From Acanthacorydalis orientalis (taxonomy: Eukaryota > Arthropoda > Insecta > Megaloptera > Corydalidae): a DNA stretch of 64,000 nt. The stretch is taken from NCBI GenBank assembly GCA_034766995.1, contig CM068315.1, positions 47,565,162-47,629,161 of the forward strand, written 5' to 3'. Each line of letters begins with the position of its first letter. Positions within the stretch are counted from its first letter, which is position 1. Under the pieces are notes generated by a model. That model did no database searches and was not told where the DNA came from. It saw only the letters and a list, made by a program, of their open reading frames with translations. Made by a program: the position numbers and the translations under genes. Shown piece after piece: positions 45,826 through 58,735 of the stretch.

Positions 45826-48800
45826 ATGAGTGCCGGAATGCCTGAATTGGGCTCTAAAATAAGTCTAATATCAAAAGCAGATATTAGATATGAAGGTCGA
45901 CTTTTCACTGTAGATCCTCAAGAATGTACAATAGCTTTAGCTTCAGGTAAATATATGTACTATGTTTTGCTGTGTTTAATTAGGATATTAATTAATGTCA
46001 ATTGATTATTTCTCATTTAAAAAGCATTTTTATGTAGTGTGTATTTATATAAATTTATTATATGCATTTATTTTGACAGGCCATCTAAATTTGCATAATG
46101 TACACAAGCTAAGATTTTAGTTGTTTCGTATACGTTGTGTATGTAAGTCATATGTGTGTGTGTGTATGAATGTATGTTTCTATGATATGTATATATTGCT
46201 TTGCAAGGTACATTAAAAAGTCAAATTTCATATTCTTTATATTTACACAGTAAAAAACAATAGTAAATAAAATTATAAAACTTTTAATATACTTCAAAAC
46301 AGCATATAATTAATACACACACACACACATGTATTAAAGCTATTTTGTAACTATTATTTATGTTATATGAAATTGTATTCGTAGGTTACGTAGAATTCAA
46401 AATAGTTATTGCATTTTAAAAAAGTATTCAAAAACTGTTCATTTTAACAATAAATACACTTTATAATATTCTAAGTTAACACAATATTATGCCAAATTTA
46501 TCAATTTAAAATGCCTGCTATCATGAAATATTCTGTTTTAAAACTTGTTCATCGAATATATTTAAAATTCAGTATTTAAATTAATTTCAAACAATTCCAT
46601 TTATAGCACTTTGACTATTCATATTTAATTTGTAAATTTTAAAATAACTAATTATTCTTACTGATTTACCATAAATTTTAAAAACTGTATGTTTACATGT
46701 AGAGAATATTAAGAAAAATAAAAAATATAAATTTATTATATTCTGTTTTATGATTTTTAATTAATATTTAATTGGGCTTGTATAAATTTTCATTTTTCAT
46801 TGGAAGCCATTTTTTTTTTAATTTATTTTGTAATAGAATATACATCAATGTGTATATCTGTATTCAAACTGTATTCAAATAAATATTATTTATTTCAATA
46901 ATATTAAAAATGTATTGAATTTAGGTTAAGTTTTCTGTTTAGTGTTTAACAGTTTTATAAAATTTATAATAATCTATTAAAGTACGAAATTTTATTAAAG
47001 TTTAATTTCAAAATATCGAACTTACTTTTCTTACATTTTTAATTGCTTCATTTAGTTGTTGAAAATATTTTTCTATTGTACAATTTTTTTCACAGTTCGA
47101 TCATTTGGAACTGAAGACCGAGAAACCAAGTATCCAGTTGCTCCTCAAAATCAAGTATATGATTACATATTATTTAGAGGTTCTGATATCAAGGATATTC
47201 GTGTCGTAAATAATGTCATTCCAAATGATCCAGCAATCATGCAACTTTCTGTACCTTCTCTTGGCCCACAACCTTATCAGCAACCAACTTTTGGTCATCC
47301 AGTACTGGGTCACATGGCATCCCAAATAGGACAGTATCCACCATATGGAACTAGTTTGGGACCTATCGGTGCTGGTATGCCAAGCAGTTTGGCTCCAGGT
47401 ATGGGATTGCAGCGAAGTGGTGTCCCCAAGCAACCGGCACCAAGTGAGTTAATTGGTGGGAATGGACCATTAAACAATGTGTCCAATACAGAGCTTCCAA
47501 ATGTAGACCAAGGTGTAAGAAGCAACGATAGCGGTAAAGTCTAATTTGCCAGTTTAATGTAAATTATTTGCTTTGGTAATATAGCTTTATTTATACTCAT
47601 ATTTTCACTCATAGTCAATTTCTTAGTGTATTCTGTTGTATCAAATTATTATTTTTAAAAAACTGACATGAATATGCATGTTAATTCATTTTTTTTAAAT
47701 CAATTTTTCACTACTTTGTTCGATTTTATGTTCATATATTTGTTAAAGTATCTTTAAAGTGTTTGGAAAATGTATTCTCTAAATATTTTATATAAGTTAA
47801 TTTAGTGAATATTTTAATAACAAAAAATAATATTTTGTAATTCCAATAACTTATTACAATAGAATAATATTCATAGAATAGTTTATTTCTTAGTTAAAAA
47901 TGTAAAAAAAAATCAGTAATATACTTTGTTAACGTATGTGTATGAGCTTAGTTAGTAACATAATTGTAATTTTAGTTAATTATATAGTTGTTATTTTGTA
48001 TGTGTATACATTTATACGTTTGTGTATACATATATATCAACCATTTGTACTAGAATGTACAATGTCTTCTTTTAAGGACCTAAAATATATATAAAAAAAA
48101 ATTCAGTTATTAAGCAATTGAATTATTTCAATTATTATTAATATAAGTAGTGTTTACCTATTCCGTCAGTGATTATTCTAATTTTCATATTTAAGATACT
48201 TATTCACTAAATTAATTAAGATATCATTTAAAATTATTTTATTGTGCTATCCTTGGTCTCATGGTGTGCTTTGTGTCATATTTAGTTAATATTAAATTTA
48301 GCATTTGCTGTTATTTTCATTAAATGCTGCTTTTACTTTACTATTAAATATGTTTTTTAATTAAAAAATGTGTTTTTGAGAGTTATAAATTACATTTTTA
48401 TATATTCTTGATTTTAATATTTCAATAATTATAAAGTATATATTATAGTTAAAATATTAAATACACTTTAAAGGCTCACGCTCATTAGGACGGATCGCTT
48501 ACTAGTTTTCACATTGCAATGCAAAAATCCGCACGGATCTTGCATACATTTTATATGTGTCATCGTGTACTGCTGATGAGGCAGATCAAGCCAGAGTGGA
48601 TCGACTGGCAAGCAAATTTTTGCGTGACCTGCTGCAGCCCGCCTTGTTCTAGTACAGTGTACGGCGGTACAATTGAAAATTGAACATCCCTATGTCATAA
48701 ATGAGAAAAATGTTAAAACATTGTATATAATAATGGGATAAAGTATATGTATATAATATTTAATGAAATGTATACTGCAGATTAACATAAATGATATTTT

Positions 48801-50731
48801 TGTAAAAATATGCATCATAACTAGTAGATACTTTCTTATTATTTACAATTAATTTTAATCAGAATGTAATAATTCAGAAATTTTATCATGTAACATTCTA
48901 AAATATTGAGAAAAAAATTCTCATATACAAACAAATCTTGGAAAAAAGTATGGAATTCTCGATCTTTCTTTCCAAGCAGATACCATGGCATCATATTCCA
49001 CGTTTTCGGTTTTTTTTACATCTCTTTTGTTTTATCTCCTCTTCAAACAACTCTTAGAATAGATAAATTTCTTCATCTAAACTATCCATTTTAAATACGT
49101 ACAGTAGCAAGTGGTGTCAGTCGTAAACTGAAACAAAAATCTGTTGTTGCAGCCTGGCATGTCCCTACTGTGCATTACCACATTTTTGTGATGCGATGTA
49201 CTGCGGCCTAACGTAGCCCTACTGTGCGCGAGCCTTAAAACCAAAAGTAGAATATTCCTACCAAAAATGTTAAAATTAAAAATTTCTATAAACAACATAA
49301 GTATTTTTGTGTATGTACATATAGTTAATTTCTTAGAATTGTATAGATTTCTTTTAAAAAGATTTACTTTTATAAATAAGAATACTAAAGTAAAAATAGT
49401 GGCCGTAAAAATAATTTAAAAAAGTCATGTAAATTCCACTATGTATAAATTATATTTACACAACTGGTAACATAATGTAAGACAATACTAATGAAAAATA
49501 AATGTTTGTTTTAGCTTCAGTACTAGATCTAATAAGCGGAGGAAGTCGTTCAACCACACCAGTCAGTTTAATATCTCGTAAAAGCCCTACAATGGATGCA
49601 GGTGTTCAAGTTAGTAGCGGCGGTCCTACTTCTTCTGTATCTGAAGAAAAGAAAACAATCACATCTCAGAGGCCTATTCATCCGCCTGGTCAACAACGTG
49701 TACGTCGAGAATCAGGAGGACGGGGACAGAATCAAGAGCGTCAACAAACACAAAATAGAAACCAATCCAGGAATATTTCCAATCAACAATCTCAACAGAC
49801 ACATCAGCAATCACAAGTTTCTTCACAGCATAATCATCAAGATATTGAGCGTACTCAAGGACAACAAAATAAAAGTCAGCAGCAGCAGCAGCAACGTCAG
49901 CAAGGTTGGTCTAATAGAGGTAACAGTAGACAACGTGGCCGTGGTAGAGGTGGACCACAAAATTATCGTTCACAAGGACAAGTCCAAGGACAGGCTGGGA
50001 AACCAAAAAATACCTTAAAATTTGATAATGATTATGACTTTGAACAAGCAAATACAGAATTTGAAGAGTTACGTTCTCAACTTGCAAAAGTTAAATTAGA
50101 TGATTCTACAAAAAATGAAAATGATATTGAGAAAAAAGATGATTCTGGAAATGAAACAGGTGCTGGTGAAGCAGAGGCTGAAGAAGATGTTGATGTTGTT
50201 TTCTACGATAAATCAAAATCATTTTTCGATAATATTTCCTGTGAAGCTGTGGAACGTTCGAAAGGTAGATCGCAACGTACTGATTGGCGAACGGAGAGAA
50301 AGTTAAATTCAGAAACTTTTGGTGTTGCATCAGCGAGGCGTGGAGGGTAACTTTATACTGTTGTATTTTTTTTACCTGATTTTAAAAAAGAATGTCACTA
50401 ATTTTGTGGTTGGTGTGAAATGTTGTTTTACTCTTAAATAATATGGAATAGTTTTCTTTTAAAAGAAAAAGTAGATTAATATCTTCTCTTGCTTTATGAA
50501 CAATTATTTTTATTCATTTGTCCATAATTTTTTATATTTTTGTGTAGATATCGTGGCAGAGGAGGATACTATAATCGTGGAATGGGAGGTTACCGTGGTA
50601 ATTTTCGTAATAATTACCGTAGTAATCAAGGTCAACGTAATCAACGAACAAATCAGCCACAGGTCAGTCAGCAAAACCAAAATGTTCAGCAACCGCCTAG
50701 ACAAACTGTCATGGCTTCTGCTGGGAAATAA
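45826..50731 (+). CDS. tral: Trailer hitch / LSM14 (RAP55), P-body mRNA regulator
   Basis: Four plus-strand exons, 45,826-45,946, 47,096-47,533, 49,515-50,346 and 50,548-50,731, join to 524 aa. The N-terminal LSm domain (residues ~6-80) reads [20 protein letters not shown] and continues with RSFGTEDRE and [18 protein letters not shown] proline/glycine linker and a glutamine-rich segment follow (a Q run near 49,878). Basic RGRGRGG comes next. The FDF region is [20 protein letters not shown] (about residue 350). The FFD and TFG boxes are [18 protein letters not shown] and [12 protein letters not shown]. The C-terminus is RGG-rich ([18 protein letters not shown]). From family knowledge, it binds mRNP partners such as DDX6/Me31B and 4E-T and controls translation and storage of mRNA in P-bodies. 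Intron 2 carries a Harbinger-like MITE. All junctions are GT-AG and in phase. Confidence 0.96.
48472..49235. mobile_element. PIF/Harbinger-like nonautonomous element in tral intron 2
   Basis: The left end AGGCTCACGCTCATTAGG and the reversed right end AGGCTCGCGCACAGTAGG are imperfect inverted repeats. TAA flanks both sides (48,469-48,471 and 49,236-49,238), as expected for a 3-bp Harbinger target site. The ends are much more GC-rich than the intron (for example CCTGCTGCAGCCCGCCTTG). The centre is AT-rich and no transposase remains. Superfamily assignment is tentative. Confidence 0.55.
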
Positions 50732-51745
50732 AATTTTTGAAATATAGAATAACTTGAAAGAGTGAAGACTTATGAACTTTATTAATAATTGTATACATTT
50801 TCAAGTTGGGAACCCTTATATATTAGAGGATATTTTTTTTGTTTATGTTATTTAAAGATGACTGGTAGTTCTGTTTAGTTTATCAATTATAAAATTTTCT
50901 TTGAGCTAATTTCGGAAATAATCATTATATTTTTGTTATTTGTTAAGAGTATTAAAAAATAGTAATAAGTTCAAATTCAAAATTTATATTTGACTATTTT
51001 CATTGAAAATTATTAATTACAATGACTTCTACTGTTTGAGTATGATAAGAAGAGTTGTTCTTTTATGAACATTGTTTGAGGTGTGTTTAGTGTTGTATCC
51101 ATTCTATGGAAGTAGTTTGGCTTCCGGAAGTCATTTGTGTGATAAACAATTTCTAACTGAAATTGATACATCTACAATTTTGTCAGATAATTTGGCCTTG
51201 CAATAGGCGTTATTGAATAGGATACTCAACATTTTGGTAATTATTATTATATTTGTAATATTTGCTTTTGAAATATTGAAATTCATTTGCTCAAAATTAA
51301 ACTGTTAACTTTCAATTATGTACAATGAAAACAATTTACGATATATTAAAAATCAAATATATTTCTAATATGTATTGTTAGTGGTAATTTTTTTCTTATT
51401 GTTTTTATTTTTTTTTTGAATACTATTTTTTAAGTAATTATTAATTTTTGTTAAAATAATTAGTAAAATATGAATCTTATATTATTAAACAGTTAACAGT
51501 TTAAATATTGAGCACTAATTTAATAAGAATGTTTATTGTATTTTTGTAACAGCTTTAAAATGATAGGACATATGGAATGCTTTAGTTTATTATAATTTTG
51601 TTTTCGTATTTTATTATATATTCATTATAGATTATAATTTAGTACTATTTAATGAAACAATTTAAATTTGAAGAATAATTTTGTAAAAATTACATCATTG
51701 TATGTAATAGACTAAAAAGAAAATAAATGTATCAGTAATGGCAGA
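50732..51745 (+). other. Probable tral 3' UTR
   Basis: After the TAA stop, AT- and T-rich sequence with no reading frame runs to AAATAAATGTATC at about 51,720, a candidate polyadenylation hexamer. A long 3' UTR would fit an RNA-regulated gene, but the end is inferred from one hexamer only. Confidence 0.4.
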
Positions 51746-53009
51746 TTGTCTTATTTTATTTTTGTGTCAGTAACGTTTTTCAGGGTTTCATATAGTTGTG
51801 AAATTGAAAATACAAAAATAAAGAAAATTATAAAACATCGTACTTGAATGGTACTGTTGGCTAAAATTTTGCGAATAAAATAACACTGCACATACAAGAA
51901 AATATCAATAAAATCAAATGTTTATTTGAATATTACATTGAAATACTAATTTTATTGCATATTCATCTACCTGTGTATAAAAATCAAAAAGATAACAAAA
52001 TTGAATTTAAAAATAATACATCTTTGCATAATCTTTTTACAATATTAAATACGATTTATCAACAAAATAAATCATAGATAAAAACTATATTATTTTTTTA
52101 TATATTTTTTTTAGATCTAAGTTTAAATCTGATATGTCAATATCTCATTTATCTTTAATGCCTGATTTAACTTGATATAACATTTAAATAAATTATAACG
52201 ATTAATTTGAAATTAGAATCAATTCTTAACTAAGATTATTAAGTAAATAAACATAGAATATGCAGTAGATTCTTCTAATAATAAAATTTAAGATAACTTC
52301 ATAAGAAATGTAGGCTGGTATTTTAATTATAGCCAAATAAGTGCTAAATCTACCCTTATTTTTAAGCTTTTCCATAGTGTAATTTTTAATTAGTTTAAAT
52401 TAATGTTAGGAAAATGTAAAGCCTATGTATAGTTTGTTAATGTACATATATAAATTTCAGAACAAAAACAATATTTTTATTGAAATGTATAAAAATCAAA
52501 TCTATAAAAAGTATATAGGTATACAATATATTTTAATGACTATCATCAAATTATACTTGACTAATATACTTTACTTTTTCTGTTAAAGCACACTCACTTA
52601 TAGTACTTGTTTATTTTAGTAAATTTAATAGTTAACTACACTATTACATTAATTTCGATGTAAATAAAAATGACATTTAAGTTTCAGTACAAACTAAAAT
52701 TCGATTAAAATGTAAAATTTAGATTCAGTTAAGATTTAGATTTTAGTAGTTTAAATGATGTAGTGTTAATGTGCTGTGGAGTTTGCTGTTGAAATCCATA
52801 GAAAATGAACAAGCCGAATACTCAAGACAACAAACGATCACGGTCTCATTCTGGCTCAATTTAAATGAAATATTAAAAATAGCTTTCTGTACATTTCCAC
52901 AGTTTAAAATACATCATAAATATATAGCATATACAATATGGCAAAAAGATAGCTATTATTTATTTTTTTTAAAAAAAATAATTTTCTCATAATTACATAT
53001 ATATATATA

Positions 53010-53612
53010 AGGGTGAGCAAACTACTGCTCCCAAAGCTATTCTGTGTGGCTCCCTAGGCAATAATGGACTTCATTGTCATTTTTACTAAACTTATATTTA
53101 TAATAGTATAGTATGTACCATATTAGAATATTTAATATATAAACGGGTAATTCACACTACCTTTTCTAATATCCATATGCATTATGTGCCCAACCTGCTG
53201 TTTAAAGTGACTCTACGGTTATGGACAATCCTTAAAAAAGATATGAAACAACAATTTTGTTAATTAAGGCTTGCTATATGCAATAAAATCAGATTCGAGA
53301 CGGGTTACTGTGTACATTTTTGAGTCTTTAAAATGCAACTTTTAACTCCAAAAATGAAGACCCAGTCTTCAATGAGTAGAGATTAAACATATTCTGTTTT
53401 GGTGAGTAGGACTATATAGTTGTATTTTTTATTATTTATATTAGGTTGGTAATAAAATAATTACGATTTTGTATATGAATTTGAAGGTTATAAACCGCAA
53501 TTATTTTCCTACCAACATAAATACAATTTTATATTTTCTGTGGCTCTCGAATATTCCAAAATATATGAAAAGTATTATATGTGGCTCTTATTGTAGAAGT
53601 TGCCCACCTCTG
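53010..53612. mobile_element. hAT-like nonautonomous element with nested mariner MITE
   Basis: The left end AGGGTGAGCAAACTACTGCT and the reversed right end CAGAGGTGGGCAACTTCTAC resemble the CAGAGGTGGGCAAA ends of hAT elements. Internal GTGGCTCCCTAG and TGTGGCTCTTATTG segments near the two ends pair roughly as subterminal repeats. No transposase or clear 8-bp target duplication was seen, so the call is tentative. Confidence 0.5.
53442..53520. mobile_element. Very short mariner-derived MITE, about 79 bp
   Basis: The left end TTAGGTTGGTAATAAAATAA and the reversed right end TTATGTTGGTAGGAAAATAA leave only about 20 bp of interior. The inner part of the repeat (AATAATTGCGGTTT on the reversed right arm) matches the terminal repeat of the mariner starting at 63,791. 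It is nested in the hAT-like element. Confidence 0.75.
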
Positions 53613-53725
53613 ATAAATATATTAAAAATCAAGAAAGGTATAAGACAGGGAGATTTCACCGAAATTATTTACTGCAGCTTAGAAAAAGTATTTTAACCCC
53701 TCAACTAGGACAATATGTGTGTATG

Positions 53726-53726
<1 letters not shown>

Positions 53727-53811
<85 letters not shown>
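53727..53811. repeat. (TA)n microsatellite
   Basis: Near-pure TA array of about 85 bp in the tral-CLN3 spacer. Confidence 0.93.
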
Positions 53812-53815
<4 letters not shown>

Positions 53816-54383
53816 CGTACATACATACATATAGAATAAATTCACTGAGATCCCTGCTTTTCATACGATATATTTTTGACTATATATGTACTAAAATTAT
53901 AATTACCTTGTACAAGATTACAAAAGTTTTCATTTGATGGCAGTAGCTCCCCTTTAAACTTTTTAAATCGCTGCAACCGTTGAGACACCAATCTAAGGCA
54001 CATTTTATAAATTCCATTTAATTCTGAACGTTATTGATGTATTCATAATACTGTCCTAAATTGCCAATAAAGCAAATAGTCCAATATACAAAGTATTTAC
54101 ATAGGTTTATGAAATGTTTAAATCAAAAATTCGTCATTTAAAATGGAGTATAAATTTAAATGTATGTTATCTGATTTAACAAATTATTAAATTACTTTAA
54201 CATGACAGTTGAACATTTACATGTACATTAAACACACATGGCATAACATTTACATATACATTAAACGTTTAATTATCATTTTTAATATATCCATCCCTCA
54301 ATAAATATCTAAAAAACACAATCTAATGTAATAAAAAGATTAAAATTACGAATTAATATTCTAGTGTTTTAAAACATATAGTG

Positions 54384-54384
<1 letters not shown>

Positions 54385-54466
<82 letters not shown>
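54385..54466. repeat. (TA)n microsatellite
   Basis: Near-pure TA array of about 82 bp in the tral-CLN3 spacer. Confidence 0.93.
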
Positions 54467-54467
<1 letters not shown>

Positions 54468-55152
54468 GAGTATATATTGAATTATAAAGTTATTACCATC
54501 TGTTTTAATATATTTGTCTCGTGATGTTTATATAAGTCACGCGAAATAAATTGTTACACATTATAGTTGACATTGACTATTGACATTAATTTATATTCGT
54601 GATTAATACGAGAAATACCAGGAGAAAAGTCCAATAGTAAAATAATAATAAACAAATTTCACTCTGTTGCCAAATATTCATTTTTTTTCTATTTTTCGTA
54701 GCATTAAATATAACCAAATAAAATTTAATATCAATTAGCTGCAAAAACATTCTATAATGGTAAAAATGCAAAATCATTCACTGATGACATTAATTAAAAT
54801 TAAACAAAAATAATGAATTAATCTGAAAGTAATGAAAATAACTTTACTCGTTTACTATTACGAATTAATTTAATAGTCACCAGTTTTTTGCAGAATACCT
54901 TTTTTTATTGAATTCATTTTTTAAGATTTAAATGTTTACTTGTTCATTAATATCATTTATGAACATTAATTGATAGTAAATCATTAATGAATATAACTGA
55001 AGTGACACTATTTTAATATTTAATTGTTTTTATTTATTTATCACATACTGATAACAAAGTAGCAAACATTTTATTTCACATCATATTAAAACATTAACGA
55101 TTTGATTTATATAGTTGACAAAAAAAATTATTTATATAGCTAACAAAAAAAA

Positions 55153-55156
<4 letters not shown>

Positions 55157-55226
<70 letters not shown>
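55157..55226. repeat. (TA)n microsatellite next to a short duplication
   Basis: TA array of about 70 bp, preceded by two tandem copies of a ~29-bp segment ending ACAAAAAAAATTATTTATAT (about 55,105-55,160). Confidence 0.9.
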
Positions 55227-55231
<5 letters not shown>

Positions 55232-55639
55232 TGTGTGTATGTGTGTGTTACTATTTCACAAATTAAAAATTAAATAGAAATAAAATAGTTTTTCTGACAC
55301 TTACCATAATCTAAATTAAGTTTCAAATAGTTCCATTTTTACAGTGATAATTTGCTAAATGAAATGTTCGGATAAATATACAGGCTGTATTTCCATGCTA
55401 TTAAAAAAATAAACAAATAAAATTTCAGACATACAAATTATGCATACCATGTACATGCAGTAAGAGTAAATTGGAAAAGAAGGCGTACCAGTGTTATAAT
55501 CGTCATCAGCATAGAATTAAACATTTGAAGACTAACCAGGAACAGGAACCAGTAATAAATTAGCATAACGTCAGATGATCTTTATAAACGTCATCTAATG
55601 ACATCGGTCTTTTTCACAAATTGATTTACACCTCACAAA

Positions 55640-55860
55640 CAACACAGGTTTTTTTTGATCGAAAAGGTTCAATAAATTATTATTGATCACTTTTGATTGT
55701 TGCTTATGCGTAATTCGATGACAATGCCGTCGTCTTCAGAGCGTTAATGTACAAAAATATCTGTTATGACTATCAAACAACAATCGAACGTGATCAATAA
55801 TAATTTGATGAATTTTTTACCAAAAAAAGTTTGTATTGTTTATAAGTTGAAAAAAATTAT
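55640..55860. mobile_element. Foldback element, compact copy
   Basis: The left arm reads GGTTCAATAAATTATTATTG then ATCACTTTTGATTGTTG. The right arm read in reverse gives ATTCATCAAATTATTATTG then ATCACGTTCGATTGTTG. The arms are about 80 bp and are separated by GACAATGCCGTCGTCTTCAG and a short spacer. The left arm matches the arms of the split element at 34,570-36,595, so this is an uninterrupted member of the same family. Confidence 0.7.
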
Positions 55861-57883
55861 GAGAATGAATTAGTTACAGTCTCAGTATCTATTATATGTC
55901 TCATTAACACTGGTTTCTGTCTAACGGTCTCTTTTTAAACGAATAAACTAACCTAATTTTTTGTTCCCTGGCAAATATGTGTTATTTAAAGATGTCAACG
56001 GATTACAAATTTTCGTCATAATAAAATGAAAGATTTTTTCCACCCTGCGTTCACAATATTATCATCACTACTTATCATCACTTGTTATCATGCTTATCTT
56101 GATTTTGCACTATTTCAACAATTTCTAGAAAACTAATTCTTAGAATGAGACCTATTCGATAAAAATATGTTAGCGAAAGAAAACTGTCAGTTTTTAAAAC
56201 TTCTCGAATCTCGAAATTTAGACATAGGGTTGTATTGAATAATAAATTATATTGAGAAGTTTGATTAAAATTGTGGCTGTCAAAATACCAAATTACAAAA
56301 ACATGAGAACATATTTTAATATTATTATTACAATTTTTATTGTTGAAATGACAAAAACTTTTTTAATACTTTTGATAAGTATATTTACAGATTCCTGCAG
56401 TTTCACAGATAACAGATTTAAAAACACTGCAATATTTATGTACATGAAATATTCTGCAACTATTAAAAAAATTGTATAAATGCCTTTTTTATGTTAATTC
56501 AATACCATAATATTTCATTTATTAAAAAATATAAAATTATACACTAAACCTTCATAACGAACCATTTATATGAAATATATTATGAAACTAAACTGAAATA
56601 CAGAAAAGATAAAATATAATTCAAAATGTGTAATAAAAAAATTGCAACTAACTCAATTGATATGTTTAAATATAAATTTTACTCATCATATATAAAAAAA
56701 ATATGTTATAATAATAAACATAATGAAATATTCGACATTAAGCAAGATTTTTATTCATGAATTATTATTTAAACATAATCATTTTTTTTGTAAATATTTT
56801 TCTAGAGATCTCAATAATACATGTACAATTTTATAACATTTGAGTAACTTTGAATAGCTCTAAGTCACGCTTAAATATTCGACTCAGTTTAAATTGGGAA
56901 TAATTCTTCCTTCTTACAAAATGAAAATTACGAAATTAATTAACACAAAGACTGTGTTACATCTAAAATTCGCACATGTTTTAACACGTTTCTTTCAGTT
57001 TAGTTTCTAATTTTACTTGATAATTTCGTTTTACTTGCATATATTGACCCTAAATAGATTTCACGATAATTTTGTATTTATTTTTGTCGATGGATGGTTT
57101 GGATCAATGATACTAAGCTATGAAATTATAAAATTTTGTTTGCAAATAAATATTCCTTTTCGTTTGGCTAACGGTTTATACTTAACAATTGATTACCATA
57201 TATCTACTAATACCTGCATTTTATACATATTGTGAGATGTTAACGTACAAGCATTCTATTTTCTCAGCCCTGTTTGTAAATTTTTACAGTATTAAAATTT
57301 TGCGAGCGTGTGTACGTTTCCAATTAAGAGACAAATATTTACGTTATTTAATATTAACCCATGCTTTTCATATTATGCGTATTATTACTATTTGAACTTC
57401 ATGTAAGTGCAGATTCGTTTCTATTAGTAAAACACAATGTAGTATATAAATAAAACAATTAAATGAAACACGATTCTTTTTATGCCAACGTATAATAATT
57501 ACTCGTTAAAAATATGAATTGTTTCAAATAAAAAAAATATTTATATATAAACTGAATTAACCGAAACTAAATGTATTGTTTTCGTATTCGTAATAAAATT
57601 TTCATTAATATCAAACAATGGCAGTAAATATAATAAATAATGTATGCTTAAATTATAGGATAAAAAAGTAAATTTCGTGTTGTAATTGGTATGACAAGTG
57701 AGATGGATTTTTGATAATATTAAATTTATGTTTTATAATAAGAAAAAGTAATTTAATAGTTCATTCTTCATTGTATTTTATGGCGGTATGATTCGTGAAG
57801 AACCTATTTAAAAGTAAGTACTACCAAGTATATTATTATAGTATTATTTATTATTTATCTATTAAAATAAGAAAATATATATG

Positions 57884-57999
<116 letters not shown>

Positions 58000-58254
58000 C
58001 ACTCACACACACACACACACAAGTTCAATATACAAATTTAACATTAAATTTGGACATTGATCAATTGAATAATTTTTTTTAAAATAAACCTTATTTATAC
58101 ACTTCATTAGATACTGTTTAATTAAAGTATGAATGAATTCTAAATACATGTGTTATTTGAAGTGAATTGTTATGTATTCTATTATTTATTTGTTTCGATG
58201 TAAATAATAGTTATAGTGATAACAGGAATTTTAATAATTATTCAAAAAGTAATA

Positions 58255-58257
<3 letters not shown>

Positions 58258-58322
<65 letters not shown>
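58258..58322. repeat. (TA)n microsatellite
   Basis: Near-pure TA array of about 65 bp. Confidence 0.93.
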
Positions 58323-58325
<3 letters not shown>

Positions 58326-58535
58326 CATTTTTATTTTGAATTCGTGTTCGAGCGCTAATAACAGTAATTGTCGATACGCCTTTAACTCCAAATAACAAAT
58401 TAATGTAACGGATCTTGGATGAACAAAATATTGTTATTAAATATTTGTTATATGACAATTTAAAATAAATTATCGATTTACATACGCTTACACACACATA
58501 CACAAATACTCTCCTTCCCCCATACACACACTCAC

Positions 58536-58544
<9 letters not shown>

Positions 58545-58610
<66 letters not shown>
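58545..58610. repeat. (TA)n microsatellite upstream of the CLN3 start
   Basis: TA array with a TGTATATGTA interruption. It ends about 125 bp before the CLN3 start codon and about 60 bp before a candidate splice acceptor (TTCTTTTCAG at about 58,669). Confidence 0.92.
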
Positions 58611-58614
<4 letters not shown>

Positions 58615-58735
58615 TAATTTCTAAATTTATTTTTTTAATATATTGTCGCTTAAACTAAATGTTCTTTTCAGACTAATTAAATTCATATATATATGGACAC
58701 ATAATAATATAAATTATTTTAAAAAATCAATAAAA

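Noticed and set aside
49596..50018. Alternative-frame ORFs across tral exon 3 (also 50,100-50,330)
   Set aside because: They are shadows of the real tral frame, which has conserved FDF, FFD and TFG motifs.
56252..57395. Several short plus-strand ORFs in the tral-CLN3 spacer
   Set aside because: AT-rich hydrophobic translations without motifs or splice support.
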